Source: CAZGMJ01 sp964526785
GTDB lineage: Bacteria > Planctomycetota > Phycisphaerae > Sedimentisphaerales > Anaerobacaceae
Assembly: GCA_964526785.1 (NCBI GenBank)
Contig: CAZGMJ010000029.1
Span: forward strand, 1 to 64,000
Reading direction: 5' to 3'
DNA length: 64,000 bases
Position numbers and translations under genes: made by a program. Position 1 is the stretch's first letter; every line of letters starts with the position of its first letter. Of the stretch, positions 17,000-26,265 are shown piece by piece. The notes beneath the pieces are model-generated. The model was not told the origin of the DNA. It saw nothing but the letters and a program-made list of their open reading frames with translations, and made no database searches.

Positions 17000-18886
17000 A
17001 TGAACAAAGTCTCCGGTTTTATGGTTATCGCAATGTTTTTGGGCGCGTTATGGCAACCTTCAGCGGGTGCTCAGACGCGGGAAAGGTCGCAAGTGGCAGA
17101 AGAGTATACATGGCAGCTCGAGGATATTTATCCGTCGGACAGGGCATGGGAGCAGGCAAAAGAGGCGCTCACAGGGCGGTTCGATGAAATCACGCAGTAC
17201 GACAACAAGCTGGCGGATTCGACGGAGATGCTGTTGGCGTGTCTGCAGCTCAACAGCGATATTTCCAAGACGTTCGCACGGCTGCATAGCTACGCTCACA
17301 TGAAATCCGACGAGAATACGCGGAATTCGAAGTATCTGGCCATGCAGCAGGAGATTCAGCAGCTTGGGCCCGAGTACAACGCCAAGGCCGCGTTTATCGC
17401 GCCGGAGATTGCCGCGATGGATCGCAGCAAGATCGACGAGTTTATCGAGGCCGAGCCCGGCTTGAATGACTACCGCATGTTTCTGTACGACATACAGCGA
17501 ACCAAGAAACATCTGCTGTCTGAGGAGGAGGAACAGATTCTCGCACAGTCTGGTCTTATAGCGGGCGGGGCGTATTCGATTTACAGCGTATTCAGCAATG
17601 CGGATTTTCCTTATCCTGAGATCGAGCTGAGCGACGGGACGGAAGTGGTGCTGACCAAGGCGGTGTATTCGCAGCATCGGGCCTCGGCAAACCGGGCGGA
17701 CCGGGAGGCGGTGTTTCAGGCGTTCTTCGGGGCTTTGGACAAGTACCGCGCGACGTTCGGCACGCAGCTTTACTCGCAGGTCAACAAGGACATTTTCTAT
17801 TCGCGGGCGCGGAATTACGAATCGTCGCTGCGGCGGGCACTCGACGGCGACAACATCCCGACTGAGGTTTACAGCGTGCTGATCGAGAACGTGCATAAGA
17901 ACCTGGATTCGTTCCATCGTTATCTCAAGCTCAAAGAGCGGATGCTTGGCGTGGATCAGTTGAAGTACTCCGACGTGTACGCGCCGGTGGTCGAGGGGGT
18001 GGATCTGCAGTACAATTTCGAGCAGGCGAAGGAACTGGTGTACGATGCGGTCAAGCCTTTAGGGTCGGATTACCGGAGAGTTGTCGGCGAGGCGTTCGAG
18101 AATCGATGGATCGACGTGTATCCGACGCCCGGCAAGCGGGCGGGGGCGTACTGCAACGGCAGCGCATACGACGTCCATCCCTATATGCTGCTCAACTATA
18201 ACGGACGATACGATGACGTGAGCACTCTGGCGCACGAGCTGGGCCATGCGATGCACAGTTACTACTCGAACAAGAATCAGCCTTATCCGATGGCGGACTA
18301 TGCGACGTTCGTCGCGGAGGTTGCTTCGACGCTCAACGAGGCTTTGCTGATCGACAAGATGCTCAAGGAGATCAAGGACGACAGCATTCGTATGTCGCTG
18401 TTGATGAGCTATCTCGACGGCGTCAAGGGGACGGTATTCCGGCAGACGCAGTTTGCAGAGTTCGAGTGGCGAATTCACGAGAAGGCGGAGCAGGGCGAGG
18501 CGCTGACCGGGGATGTGCTGACGCAGCTTTACGGCGATATTCTGAAAGCGTATTACGGCCACGAGCAGGGCGTTTGCGAAATCGACGATTTGTATGCCAT
18601 TGAGTGGGCATATGTACCGCATTTCTATTACAACTTCTACGTATTTCAGTACTCGACGTCGTTCACGGCTTCGACGGCCCTGTCCGAGCGAATTCTGGCG
18701 GACGAACCGGGGATCGTTGACAGGTATACTGCATTTCTTTCCGCCGGAGGTTCGGATTATCCAATCGAGATCCTCAAGGAGGCGGGCGTGGATATGACGA
18801 CGGCCGAGCCGTTCGAGAAGACGATGGCGGCCATGAATCGTGCGATAGATGAGATCGAGGCTATTCTCGACAAGCGCGGCAAGTAG
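17000..18886 (+). CDS. pepF: Oligoendopeptidase F (M3 metallopeptidase), exported
   Basis: This 628-residue zinc peptidase cleaves short peptides. The HELGH active site is at residues 412-416 (LAHELGHAMHSYYS), and the following TFVAEVASTLNEALL supplies the third zinc ligand and the conserved helix. The N-terminal helical lobe contains EEYTWQLEDIYPSD, the usual M3B opening. Unlike typical cytoplasmic PepF, it begins with a signal peptide (about residues 1-25, ending SAGAQT), so export is expected. ATG 17000 follows GAGGAG. It stands alone between intergenic spacers of about 250 and 230 bases in which nothing else was recognised. Confidence 0.92.
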   Translation: MNKVSGFMVIAMFLGALWQPSAGAQTRERSQVAEEYTWQLEDIYPSDRAWEQAKEALTGRFDEITQYDNKLADSTEMLLACLQLNSDISKTFARLHSYAHMKSDENTRNSKYLAMQQEIQQLGPEYNAKAAFIAPEIAAMDRSKIDEFIEAEPGLNDYRMFLYDIQRTKKHLLSEEEEQILAQSGLIAGGAYSIYSVFSNADFPYPEIELSDGTEVVLTKAVYSQHRASANRADREAVFQAFFGALDKYRATFGTQLYSQVNKDIFYSRARNYESSLRRALDGDNIPTEVYSVLIENVHKNLDSFHRYLKLKERMLGVDQLKYSDVYAPVVEGVDLQYNFEQAKELVYDAVKPLGSDYRRVVGEAFENRWIDVYPTPGKRAGAYCNGSAYDVHPYMLLNYNGRYDDVSTLAHELGHAMHSYYSNKNQPYPMADYATFVAEVASTLNEALLIDKMLKEIKDDSIRMSLLMSYLDGVKGTVFRQTQFAEFEWRIHEKAEQGEALTGDVLTQLYGDILKAYYGHEQGVCEIDDLYAIEWAYVPHFYYNFYVFQYSTSFTASTALSERILADEPGIVDRYTAFLSAGGSDYPIEILKEAGVDMTTAEPFEKTMAAMNRAIDEIEAILDKRGK

Positions 18887-19118
18887 CGCTGATCGGCGCT
18901 GCAGATCGACGGCGGTCGGGCCGAGACAAGCAACGACAGATCTCTGGCGATCCCGTACGGCATGTGATCGGGGCGGCGCGTTCCGGTTGGCAGCGGGTGG
19001 ATTCTGCGCCGGCAAACCGGTACAATAGGCACCGATGAAACGGATTGTCTGTTCGCCTGTTTTTGTGGATGTACGGTCGAGACGGCCCGTTGAGAGTTGA
19101 TGAAATCCGGAAAGCGGT

Positions 19119-22100
19119 ATGATGTCGAAAATGCATGCTCGTTTGATAATGGCAGTGGCGATTGCGGCGGCCCTGCCGGCAGGAGGCGCGGATGTCGATG
19201 CAAGGGCCAAAGCGACGGCGGTTTCGAAGGCTGATTTCGAGGCGCTGCGACTGGCGATTGAGGATTTGCGTGAGACTTTCGGTAGTGCATATCCCGGGGG
19301 CAAGGAGTACTCTGCTGAACTTCGGAACCTGCGGGGCGGCCGGGAAGGAGATACCGGGTCTGTGCAACAGGAGTTCCGGGAGTTAAAGCGGCGGGCTATG
19401 CTGGCCAATCCGTTGCTGGACTTCGACGAATTGATTGTACTTAAACGCAAACGCGGGCAGTTGGGTTTGCCCGTGAATCACAAGTGCAATTCGGGTATTG
19501 AGCGGACGGGGTACGACAACGAACTGGCGATTCTGCCGTTCGTCGAGGAGAGTGGAGGGGTGCGGACACTGTACAGGCCCGAAGGGGGCGAGTTCGTCGG
19601 CGAGATGGATTTGCACTGGGATGCGGATACGCTGCTTTTTACGATGCCGAAGGACGGGACGTGGCAGATATACGAGATCGGCGTCGACGGCGAGGGACTG
19701 CGCCAGGTATCGCGGGATGAACACAAGGACGTGGATAACTTCGACGGATGCTATCTTCCTGACGGGCGGATCGTGTTTACGTCGACGGCTTCGTATCATG
19801 CGGTGCCATGCTGGCATGGGAAGGAGCGGGCGTGCGCCGTGTACATCATGGATGAGGACGGCGGGACCATGCGTCAGTTGTGTTTCGATCAGGATCTGGA
19901 TCTGCATCCATCGGTGTTGCCGAGCGGTCAGGTTATATTCAGCCGGTGGGATTACAGCGGAACGATGCACATCTATCTGCGTCCGCTGATGGTAATGAAT
20001 CCGGACGGGACAGGCCAGCGGGCGGTATACGGCAGCAACTCTTACTGGCCCAATTCGCTTTATTTTCCGCGCGGCATTCCGGGTTCGCCGGACAAACTGA
20101 TTTCGGTACTGTCGGGTTACCACGGCGTACCGAGGATGGGCGGGCTGGCACTGATCGACCTGACCAGGGGCTGGCATGAAGCGGACGGCATCGTGCAAAT
20201 GATTCCCGGACGGGATGAACCCATCGAAACGGAGATTACGGATCGGCTGGTTGACAAATGGTGGCCGAAGTTTCTGCACCCTTATCCGTTGAGCGACAAG
20301 TACTTTCTGGTTTCGGCTCAAGTGGACGCCGAGTCGCCATGGGGTATCTATCTGGTGGACGTTTTTGACAATATGCTGCCGATTCTTGTCGATGAGAAGC
20401 AGGATTTCTTCGAGCCGATTCCGCTGAAGAAACGCGCGAAGCCGCCGGTGATTCCGGACCGGGTGGATATGACGCGCGACGATGCGGTTGTGTATCTGCA
20501 TGATGTGTACGCCGGACCGGGGTTGGCGGGCGTGCCTCGGGGTACCGTCAAGCAGTTGAGGATTTTCGCCTATCACTACGGATATCCGGGAATGGCGGGT
20601 CCGGACAAGATCGGATCCGGCGGCCCGTGGGAGGCGATGCGCATCATCGGAACGGTCGAGGTGGCGAAGGACGGTTCGGCCATGTTCGAGGTGCCGGCCA
20701 AAGTGCCGCTGAGTCTGCAGCCTCTGGATGCAGAGGGCAAGGCGGTGCAGCTTATGCGGAGCTGGTTTACGGCCATGCCCGGCGAGACGGTTTCCTGCGT
20801 GGGATGTCACGAGCATCCGCGCGACGTGCCGCTGATGGATCAGCGGGCGGCGGCATTGGAGAAGCCCCAGCAAATTCAGCAGTGGTACGGACCGCCGCGC
20901 GGATTCGATTTCGAGCGCGAGGTTCAGCCTGTGCTCGATGAGCACTGTGTTCGTTGTCACAACGGGCGGCCTCGCGAGGACAAACGCAGGATACCCGACC
21001 TGCGGGCGGAGCGGTTCTTTACGGATTACGAGGGCAGAGAGCTCGCCAGGCTCGGCAGAACAAGGCTGCATTCGGCGGTGAAGCAGGCCTGGGGTGGAAC
21101 CAAGATCAAGTACACGCCTGCTTATGAGGCGCTGGTCCCATACATTCGCAGGGTGAACATTGAGGACGATGTGGAATTGCTGGTGCCGGGCGAGTATCAC
21201 GCCGACACGAGCGAACTCATACAGATGATGCTCAAAGGCCACAAGGGCGTTCGCCTGGACAGAGAAGCATGGGATCGGCTGGTTACGTGGATCGATTTGA
21301 ACGGACCATGTCACGGGACGTGGGGCGACGTCGGGCCGATACCGGAAGGGGCAGCTAAAAGGCGGCGTGAACTGGCGAGGCAGTACGGCGGTCCGGAAGA
21401 AGATCCGGAGGCGGTGCCCGCAGTTGCTCATGCAGAGAAGGCGCGTGCGCCGGACACGGAAAGTCCTGCATTGTTGATGGATTCCCACAACGGGCCCGGC
21501 AACATAGAGTCCCGGCGGCATTTGCCGGTAACACCGGTTGCTCTCGGCGACAAGGGTATATCGAACAAGGTTGTCGATGTGGCGCCTGGCGTGCAGATCG
21601 AGCTTGTGCGCATTTTGGCCGGGCGGTTCTGGATGGGCGAGCGGGATAGATCGCCGGATGCGTCCGGCATGACGCACGTTCGGATCGAGCGAGATTTCTG
21701 GATGGGGGCGTGCGAGGTGACGAACGAGCAATACCGGGCTTTCGATCCGGATCACGATTCGGGGCTTTTCACAAAGCGATTTCAGGGGCCGGACGGTCCG
21801 GGCTTGTCGCTTAACGGCTCGAAGCACCCGGTTGTTCGCGTATCGTGGCGGCGGGCAATGGATTTCTGCCGGTGGCTGTCGCGAAAGACTGGGATGCGAT
21901 TTACTCTGCCGACTGAGGCGCAGTGGGAGTATGCCTGCCGGGCGGGGACGCAGACCGATTTTTTCTACGGCTCGGCGGATGACGATTTTTCGCAGTGGGC
22001 GAATGTTGCGGACAAATCCCTGAGCGTGCCGCCGGGGCCGACCGGGGGGCTGGATTCGAACATCAACCTGCATTTCGGCAAGGGGATCCTGGAGTCGGCG

Positions 22101-22715
22101 GTCTATGGAGGGGTGGTCGTGTGCGACGTGCGTTTTGACGACGGAGCCGTTGCCACGGCGGAGGTTGGTGCGTACAGGCCAAACGCATGGGGATTGCACG
22201 ACATGCATGGTAATGTGTGCGAATGGACTCGGACGACGTACAGGGCGTATCCGTATGATTCGGGCGACGGGCGTGAGGACCCGGAGACGGCGGGCGAAAA
22301 GGTCGTTCGCGGCGGATCATGGCAGGATCGGCCGAANNNNNNNNNNNNNNNNNNNNNNNNNNNNNNNNNNNNNNNNNNNNNNNNNNNNNNNNNNNNNNNN
22401 NNNNNNNNNNNNNNNNNNNNNNNNNNNNNNNNNNNNTTTCGCGTTGTATGCGAGGGCTTATCCAGGGAATCATCTCTGGTTCGCGTCGGAGACGGCGGGC
22501 GAAAAGGTCGTTCGCGGCGGATCATGGCAGGATCGGCCGAAGCGGTGCCGCAGTTCGTTTCGTTTGAGTTACCCGACCTGGCAACGCGTGCACAATGTGG
22601 GCTTTCGCGTTGTATGCGAGGGCTTATCCAGGGAATCATCTCTGGTTCGCGTCGGAGGCGGCAATTAGGCAATAGTCGGGACTGTCCGGCAAGGTTGCCA
22701 GAGGCAGTGAAATAG
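19119..22715 (+). CDS. HzsA-like cytochrome/SUMF1 fusion, exported
   Basis: This very large exported protein (about 1180-1200 residues) has a signal peptide of about 24 residues. The central part (about 130-740) is beta-propeller-like and carries haem-type motifs CVGCH (Cys560) and CVRCH (Cys610), resembling HzsA-related planctomycete proteins. The C-terminal domain (from about 825) is a SUMF1/FGE fold: FWMGACEVTNEQYRAF, LPTEAQWEYACRAGT, GLHDMHGNVCEWT, GGSW and GFRVV. The end is disturbed by a 100-N gap and a 166-bp repeat. Without the repeat the frame would stop at 22668; as assembled it runs to 22715 with an aberrant tail. Function is unknown, and the resemblance to hydrazine synthase does not imply anammox. 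Confidence 0.8.
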   Translation: MMSKMHARLIMAVAIAAALPAGGADVDARAKATAVSKADFEALRLAIEDLRETFGSAYPGGKEYSAELRNLRGGREGDTGSVQQEFRELKRRAMLANPLLDFDELIVLKRKRGQLGLPVNHKCNSGIERTGYDNELAILPFVEESGGVRTLYRPEGGEFVGEMDLHWDADTLLFTMPKDGTWQIYEIGVDGEGLRQVSRDEHKDVDNFDGCYLPDGRIVFTSTASYHAVPCWHGKERACAVYIMDEDGGTMRQLCFDQDLDLHPSVLPSGQVIFSRWDYSGTMHIYLRPLMVMNPDGTGQRAVYGSNSYWPNSLYFPRGIPGSPDKLISVLSGYHGVPRMGGLALIDLTRGWHEADGIVQMIPGRDEPIETEITDRLVDKWWPKFLHPYPLSDKYFLVSAQVDAESPWGIYLVDVFDNMLPILVDEKQDFFEPIPLKKRAKPPVIPDRVDMTRDDAVVYLHDVYAGPGLAGVPRGTVKQLRIFAYHYGYPGMAGPDKIGSGGPWEAMRIIGTVEVAKDGSAMFEVPAKVPLSLQPLDAEGKAVQLMRSWFTAMPGETVSCVGCHEHPRDVPLMDQRAAALEKPQQIQQWYGPPRGFDFEREVQPVLDEHCVRCHNGRPREDKRRIPDLRAERFFTDYEGRELARLGRTRLHSAVKQAWGGTKIKYTPAYEALVPYIRRVNIEDDVELLVPGEYHADTSELIQMMLKGHKGVRLDREAWDRLVTWIDLNGPCHGTWGDVGPIPEGAAKRRRELARQYGGPEEDPEAVPAVAHAEKARAPDTESPALLMDSHNGPGNIESRRHLPVTPVALGDKGISNKVVDVAPGVQIELVRILAGRFWMGERDRSPDASGMTHVRIERDFWMGACEVTNEQYRAFDPDHDSGLFTKRFQGPDGPGLSLNGSKHPVVRVSWRRAMDFCRWLSRKTGMRFTLPTEAQWEYACRAGTQTDFFYGSADDDFSQWANVADKSLSVPPGPTGGLDSNINLHFGKGILESAVYGGVVVCDVRFDDGAVATAEVGAYRPNAWGLHDMHGNVCEWTRTTYRAYPYDSGDGREDPETAGEKVVRGGSWQDRPXXXXXXXXXXXXXXXXXXXXXXXXXXXXXXXXXXFRVVCEGLSRESSLVRVGDGGRKGRSRRIMAGSAEAVPQFVSFELPDLATRAQCGLSRCMRGLIQGIISGSRRRRQLGNSRDCPARLPEAVK
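22337..22436. other. Assembly gap of 100 N
   Basis: Exactly 100 N residues sit inside the SUMF1 domain, a standard placeholder for an unknown gap. Flanking repeats suggest the missing length is 61 bases or that the gap is spurious. Confidence 0.98.
22492..22657 (+). repeat. Second copy of a 166-bp repeat around the gap
   Basis: Bases 22282-22336 recur at 22487-22541, and 22437-22491 recur at 22603-22657, each 55 bases and identical. This is what a 166-bp tandem duplication would give, with the middle 61 bases of copy one hidden in the gap, joined at the five-base sequence CGGAG. The unit is not a multiple of three, so copy two is read out of frame. It may be real or an assembly loop. Confidence 0.8.
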
Positions 22716-22817
22716 AGGCTATCGTTCAGGTGCATCTTGCGGTATCATGGTCGGCAAATCGTGGCCTTGCCAGGCTGGCAACTGTATAGTGTGAATTGTC
22801 AAATTCGAGGAGATGGA

Positions 22818-24686
22818 ATGACCGGCAGGGTATTTCAGCTTGCTTTGGTGTTGGGTGTATTTGTTGTTCTGGCCGGGGCGATAAACGGTGCGGCTCCAAA
22901 GAGCGATGACTGGCTCGGGCCGTGTGCGGTTGTCTGTGATCCGGGTGGGCAAAAGCTCTATGTGGCGCAGGCGAAGGCCAATCGTGTCGCTGTTTATGAC
23001 ACAGACTCGGGTGCTATGAAGCCGTTGATGGATTTGCCGGCCAGTCCGACAGGCCTGGCGATCAGCGGCGATGGTAAGATGCTTTATGCAACGTGCGCCG
23101 CTCCGCAGGGGGTGGTTTGTGCCATCGATATTTCGGATGGCGAGACGGCTGATATGAGGATGTTCCCGGCCGGGCTGGGGGCCTGTTCGCCCGTACTGAG
23201 TCCTGACGGCAAGACGCTGTACGTGTGCAATCGTTTTGATGATGAAGTAGGCGTGTATGAAGCGGGCAGCGGAAAAGGGATTAGAAAGATCGCGGTCTTG
23301 CGTGAGCCGATAGCGGCGGCCGTGACGGGTAATGGGCGGTGGCTTTTTGTTTGCAACCATTTGCCGGACGGTCCGGCGACGGCGGACGTGGTTGCGGCAA
23401 GCGTGTCGGTGATCGATACGAAATCGCAGAAGGTGGAGCGTTCTATTCCACTGCCGAACGGCAGCACCAGCGTACAGGGAATAGCCGCGTCACCTGACGG
23501 CCAGTACGTTTTCGTCGCCCACGTTCTCGGGCGTTATACGGTTCCCACAACGCAGCTTGAGCGAGGGTGGATGAATACCAATGCTCTGAGCATCATCGAC
23601 ACGAAGGAGCGGAAACTGTTCGAGACGGTGCTGCTGGATGACGTGGATCGCGGGGCAGCCAATCCTTGGGCAGTAGCTTGCACGAAAGATGGAGAGCACG
23701 TCTGCGTGACCCATGCCGGTACGGATGAGTTGAGCGTCGTTGATATCGATGCGATGATCGAGAAGATACGGGAGCATCGGGGCAGTGAGACGGGATCCGG
23801 TTCGGGGGGTTACGGCGACCGCTATACGTCGGAGATTCCGAATCGCCTGAGCTTTCTCTACGGGATACGGCAGCGCGTCAAGCTGTCCGGCAAAGGGGCC
23901 CGGTCGGTCGCTCTGATCGGTTCAATGGCGTACGTGCCGGCGTATTTCACCGACACGATGAGTGTGGTGGACATGGCCGAAGCAGAACCTCGCGCGAAGC
24001 AGGTGGTGATGGGCAAACGCAGTGAAATGAGCGTCGAGCGCAGAGGTGAGATGCTCTTTCACGATGCGACGCTTTGTTTCCAGAACTGGCAAAGCTGCTC
24101 GAGTTGCCATCCGGGCAACGCACGGGTGGACGCGCTGAACTGGGACCTGCTCAACGACGGTTTGGGCAATCCGAAGAACACCAAGAGCCTGCTGCTAAGC
24201 CACCAAACGCCCCCGGCGATGATGCGGGGCGTTCGAGCGGACGCTGAGACGGCTGTTCGTGCCGGCATCACGCACATTCAGTTTGCCGTGCGACCCGAAG
24301 AGGAACCGGCTGCAATCGATGTGTATCTCAAGGCACTCCAACCCATGCCCAGTCCGCATCTGGTGAACGGGCAATTGAGCGCATCAGCCAAGCGCGGCAA
24401 AGAGCTTTTTGAAACAGCCGGCTGTGCGTCATGCCATTCCGGTCCGCTGCATACCAATATGCAGATGTACGATGTCGGTACGGGTGAAGGTCTGGATGCG
24501 GGCAAGGAGTTTGATACGCCGACGCTGGTGGAAATCTGGCGGACGGCTCCGTATTTGTATGACGGCCGGGCCGCGACGATAGAGGATGTGTTGACCAAAT
24601 TTAATCCCAAAGACGAACACGGGAAAACGACCGACTTGAGCGTGCAGGAGATAAAAGACCTGGCGGAGTTCGTGCTTTCTCAATAA
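22818..24686 (+). CDS. Exported beta-propeller/c-type cytochrome protein
   Basis: This 622-residue protein has a signal peptide (MTGRVFQLALVLGVFVVLAG). A YVTN-type seven-bladed propeller spans about residues 35-400 (repeats such as LSPDGKTLYVCN and ASPDGQYVFVAH). The C-terminal di-haem domain has CSSCHPGN (Cys427) and CASCHSGP (Cys536), similar to MauG/cytochrome c peroxidase-like proteins. It probably transfers electrons or peroxidises a substrate outside the cytoplasm; the substrate is unknown. ATG 22818 follows GAGGAG; the frame opens earlier but the upstream part lacks a signal peptide. It lies just downstream of the other haem-motif protein, and the two may be co-expressed. Confidence 0.85.
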   Translation: MTGRVFQLALVLGVFVVLAGAINGAAPKSDDWLGPCAVVCDPGGQKLYVAQAKANRVAVYDTDSGAMKPLMDLPASPTGLAISGDGKMLYATCAAPQGVVCAIDISDGETADMRMFPAGLGACSPVLSPDGKTLYVCNRFDDEVGVYEAGSGKGIRKIAVLREPIAAAVTGNGRWLFVCNHLPDGPATADVVAASVSVIDTKSQKVERSIPLPNGSTSVQGIAASPDGQYVFVAHVLGRYTVPTTQLERGWMNTNALSIIDTKERKLFETVLLDDVDRGAANPWAVACTKDGEHVCVTHAGTDELSVVDIDAMIEKIREHRGSETGSGSGGYGDRYTSEIPNRLSFLYGIRQRVKLSGKGARSVALIGSMAYVPAYFTDTMSVVDMAEAEPRAKQVVMGKRSEMSVERRGEMLFHDATLCFQNWQSCSSCHPGNARVDALNWDLLNDGLGNPKNTKSLLLSHQTPPAMMRGVRADAETAVRAGITHIQFAVRPEEEPAAIDVYLKALQPMPSPHLVNGQLSASAKRGKELFETAGCASCHSGPLHTNMQMYDVGTGEGLDAGKEFDTPTLVEIWRTAPYLYDGRAATIEDVLTKFNPKDEHGKTTDLSVQEIKDLAEFVLSQ

Positions 24687-24753
24687 TTATTAAGTTCAAA
24701 GGGCCTGAAGTAAGTTGTCGCTATCTCAGGCAAGAGACCATTGCCATCAGTGG

Positions 24754-25503
24754 TCATTTCATGTCATGCTTGCTGAACTTGAGCCAGGTACCCGACCCTG
24801 CACGTCGGTCGTCCGGAGGCAGCGCACCGGGGCCGCTTACCTCAAAGTCCGCAATATCCGCGTCCTCGGCCCACTGGCGAAGTGTATCAGGGTCACGAAG
24901 GCGGGCAAATCTCCTCGCTTGTGGTGAATCTGGCTTGAGATGGCCGTGCCTGCGCCGTACGAATTCGCGACGCGCCCATTCCGGATATTTGCTCCCGAGG
25001 CCCCCTCCTATCATCGCCTTTCCGCCGGGGCTTAGGACGCGATTGATCTCTCGAATCCCCTTTACGGGATCAGACCAGAACCAGATCGAGCCCCGGCTGA
25101 AGACCAGATCCACTGAATTGTCAGGAAACGGCATTTTCTCGGCTACGCCAACAACAGCAACCAGGCGGTTCCCCAGCCCCGCCTTTCGGCCCTTGTCTAA
25201 TGCCTGGGAAAGGGCCTTAGCGTCGGGGTCCAAGAAGATGATCGTGCTTTGGGAGGCAGCCTGATTTTTCGATGACGCCACAGCCAAGCCAACCCCGCCG
25301 GAACCGGCGCCTAAATCCATCCAGACTCCCGTCTTGGGTTCCGACCACTCCAGAATATCCGACGCCACATAGGGATACCAGTTCGGCAGAGATCGACTGT
25401 TCGATGGTGATGCATCTTCGGATTCTGCCAATCCGTTTGTCAGAATGATAGCCAGTGAAATGGTCAAGATATGTTTGTATGCTATCTTCCAGGCTTGCTT
25501 CAT
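24754..25503 (-). CDS. SAM-dependent methyltransferase with signal peptide
   Basis: This 249-residue class I methyltransferase has motif I, DLGAGSGGVGLA, starting at Asp63. An acidic ribose-binding region (IIFLDPDAKAL), VAEKMPFPDNSVDLVFSRGS and INRVLSPGGKAMIGG match the Methyltransf_11/25 pattern. Unusually, the first 27 residues form a clear signal peptide or N-terminal anchor (KHILTISLAIILTNGLAES). That is odd because SAM is cytoplasmic; an inward-facing anchor is possible. It is the last gene of the minus-strand ArsR operon, 24 bases after the permease. Substrate unknown. It lacks the cysteine pattern of arsenite methyltransferase ArsM. Confidence 0.8.
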   Translation of the reverse strand: MKQAWKIAYKHILTISLAIILTNGLAESEDASPSNSRSLPNWYPYVASDILEWSEPKTGVWMDLGAGSGGVGLAVASSKNQAASQSTIIFLDPDAKALSQALDKGRKAGLGNRLVAVVGVAEKMPFPDNSVDLVFSRGSIWFWSDPVKGIREINRVLSPGGKAMIGGGLGSKYPEWARREFVRRRHGHLKPDSPQARRFARLRDPDTLRQWAEDADIADFEVSGPGALPPDDRRAGSGTWLKFSKHDMK

Positions 25504-25527
25504 TTAAGAATACCTTTCAAACGTCAT

Positions 25528-26265
25528 TCACATTATCCATTTCTTTTGTATATTTCGCAGGCTCAGGACGAAAAGCACAACGCAAAATACCGCCAGTAAA
25601 CCGAAGCTCAATGACAATGGCATGTGGTTTGTTTTATTTATCGAGGTATGCAGAATATCTGCACCATAGGTCAGGGGCAGAACGTACGACAACGGCTTTA
25701 GCCATACCGGCAACCTTTCAATCGGGAAGAACAGGCCGCACAGAAAGATCATCGGGAAGCGGAAGAAGTTCGAGAAAGTCTGGGCCTCGAAGACTTCTTT
25801 GACTGAGACGGCGATGAACAAACCCAGAAAAGTCGAACTTACGGCGATAAGCACCAGCGCAGGAACGAGGACCGGCCAGTTCACAGCCGAAAGGTCAGTC
25901 AAAAACATGGCAACAAGAAGGGGCACGAAAGCATTTACGGTTCCGAAAAGGATCGCTCCGGATGTCTTGGCCAACATCAGCAGCTCCAGCGAGATCGGCG
26001 CGAGCAAAAGCCTTTCGAACGAACGGCCCTTTTTCTCAAATGTGACAGTCACGGAAAGAACGCTCGTTGTTCCAAAGAGGATGCTGAGCGCCACAAGGCC
26101 CGGCAGCAAATCAGGAAGACTCTCCATGCCCAATCCCGACCGAATGAAAAACATAGTTATCCATACCAGCGGAAACAGCAGGCCCCAACTGATGTTGGGC
26201 GGTTTAAGGTAATAGCTCCGCATATCCTTGAGAAGGATATTCCAGAATGCGATCCACGCTTTCAT
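25528..26265 (-). CDS. ABC-2 type transporter permease
   Basis: This 245-residue membrane protein has about six hydrophobic segments and the ABC-2 pattern: a cytoplasmic start (MKAWIAFWNILLKDMRSYYL), the TFEKKGRSFERLLLAPISLE loop after the second helix, and RFPMIFLCGLFFPIERLP near the end. It forms the channel of an exporter with the ATPase encoded upstream, whose stop codon overlaps its start by four bases (ATGA). Such pairs export drugs, lipids or polysaccharide, and the substrate cannot be predicted. The DNA is visibly AT-richer than the flanking glycan genes. Confidence 0.9.
   Translation of the reverse strand: MKAWIAFWNILLKDMRSYYLKPPNISWGLLFPLVWITMFFIRSGLGMESLPDLLPGLVALSILFGTTSVLSVTVTFEKKGRSFERLLLAPISLELLMLAKTSGAILFGTVNAFVPLLVAMFLTDLSAVNWPVLVPALVLIAVSSTFLGLFIAVSVKEVFEAQTFSNFFRFPMIFLCGLFFPIERLPVWLKPLSYVLPLTYGADILHTSINKTNHMPLSLSFGLLAVFCVVLFVLSLRNIQKKWIM

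Noticed and set aside
19383..22208. Very long open frame antisense to the HzsA-like gene (941 codons)
   Set aside because: The real gene on the plus strand has clear domains. The antisense frame is Arg/His/Pro-rich with no recognisable motif, as expected from third-position GC bias.
19119..22715. Anammox hydrazine synthase
   Set aside because: Only the HzsA-like propeller and CxxCH motifs are shared. The SUMF1 fusion and the absence of HzsB and HzsC genes argue against it.
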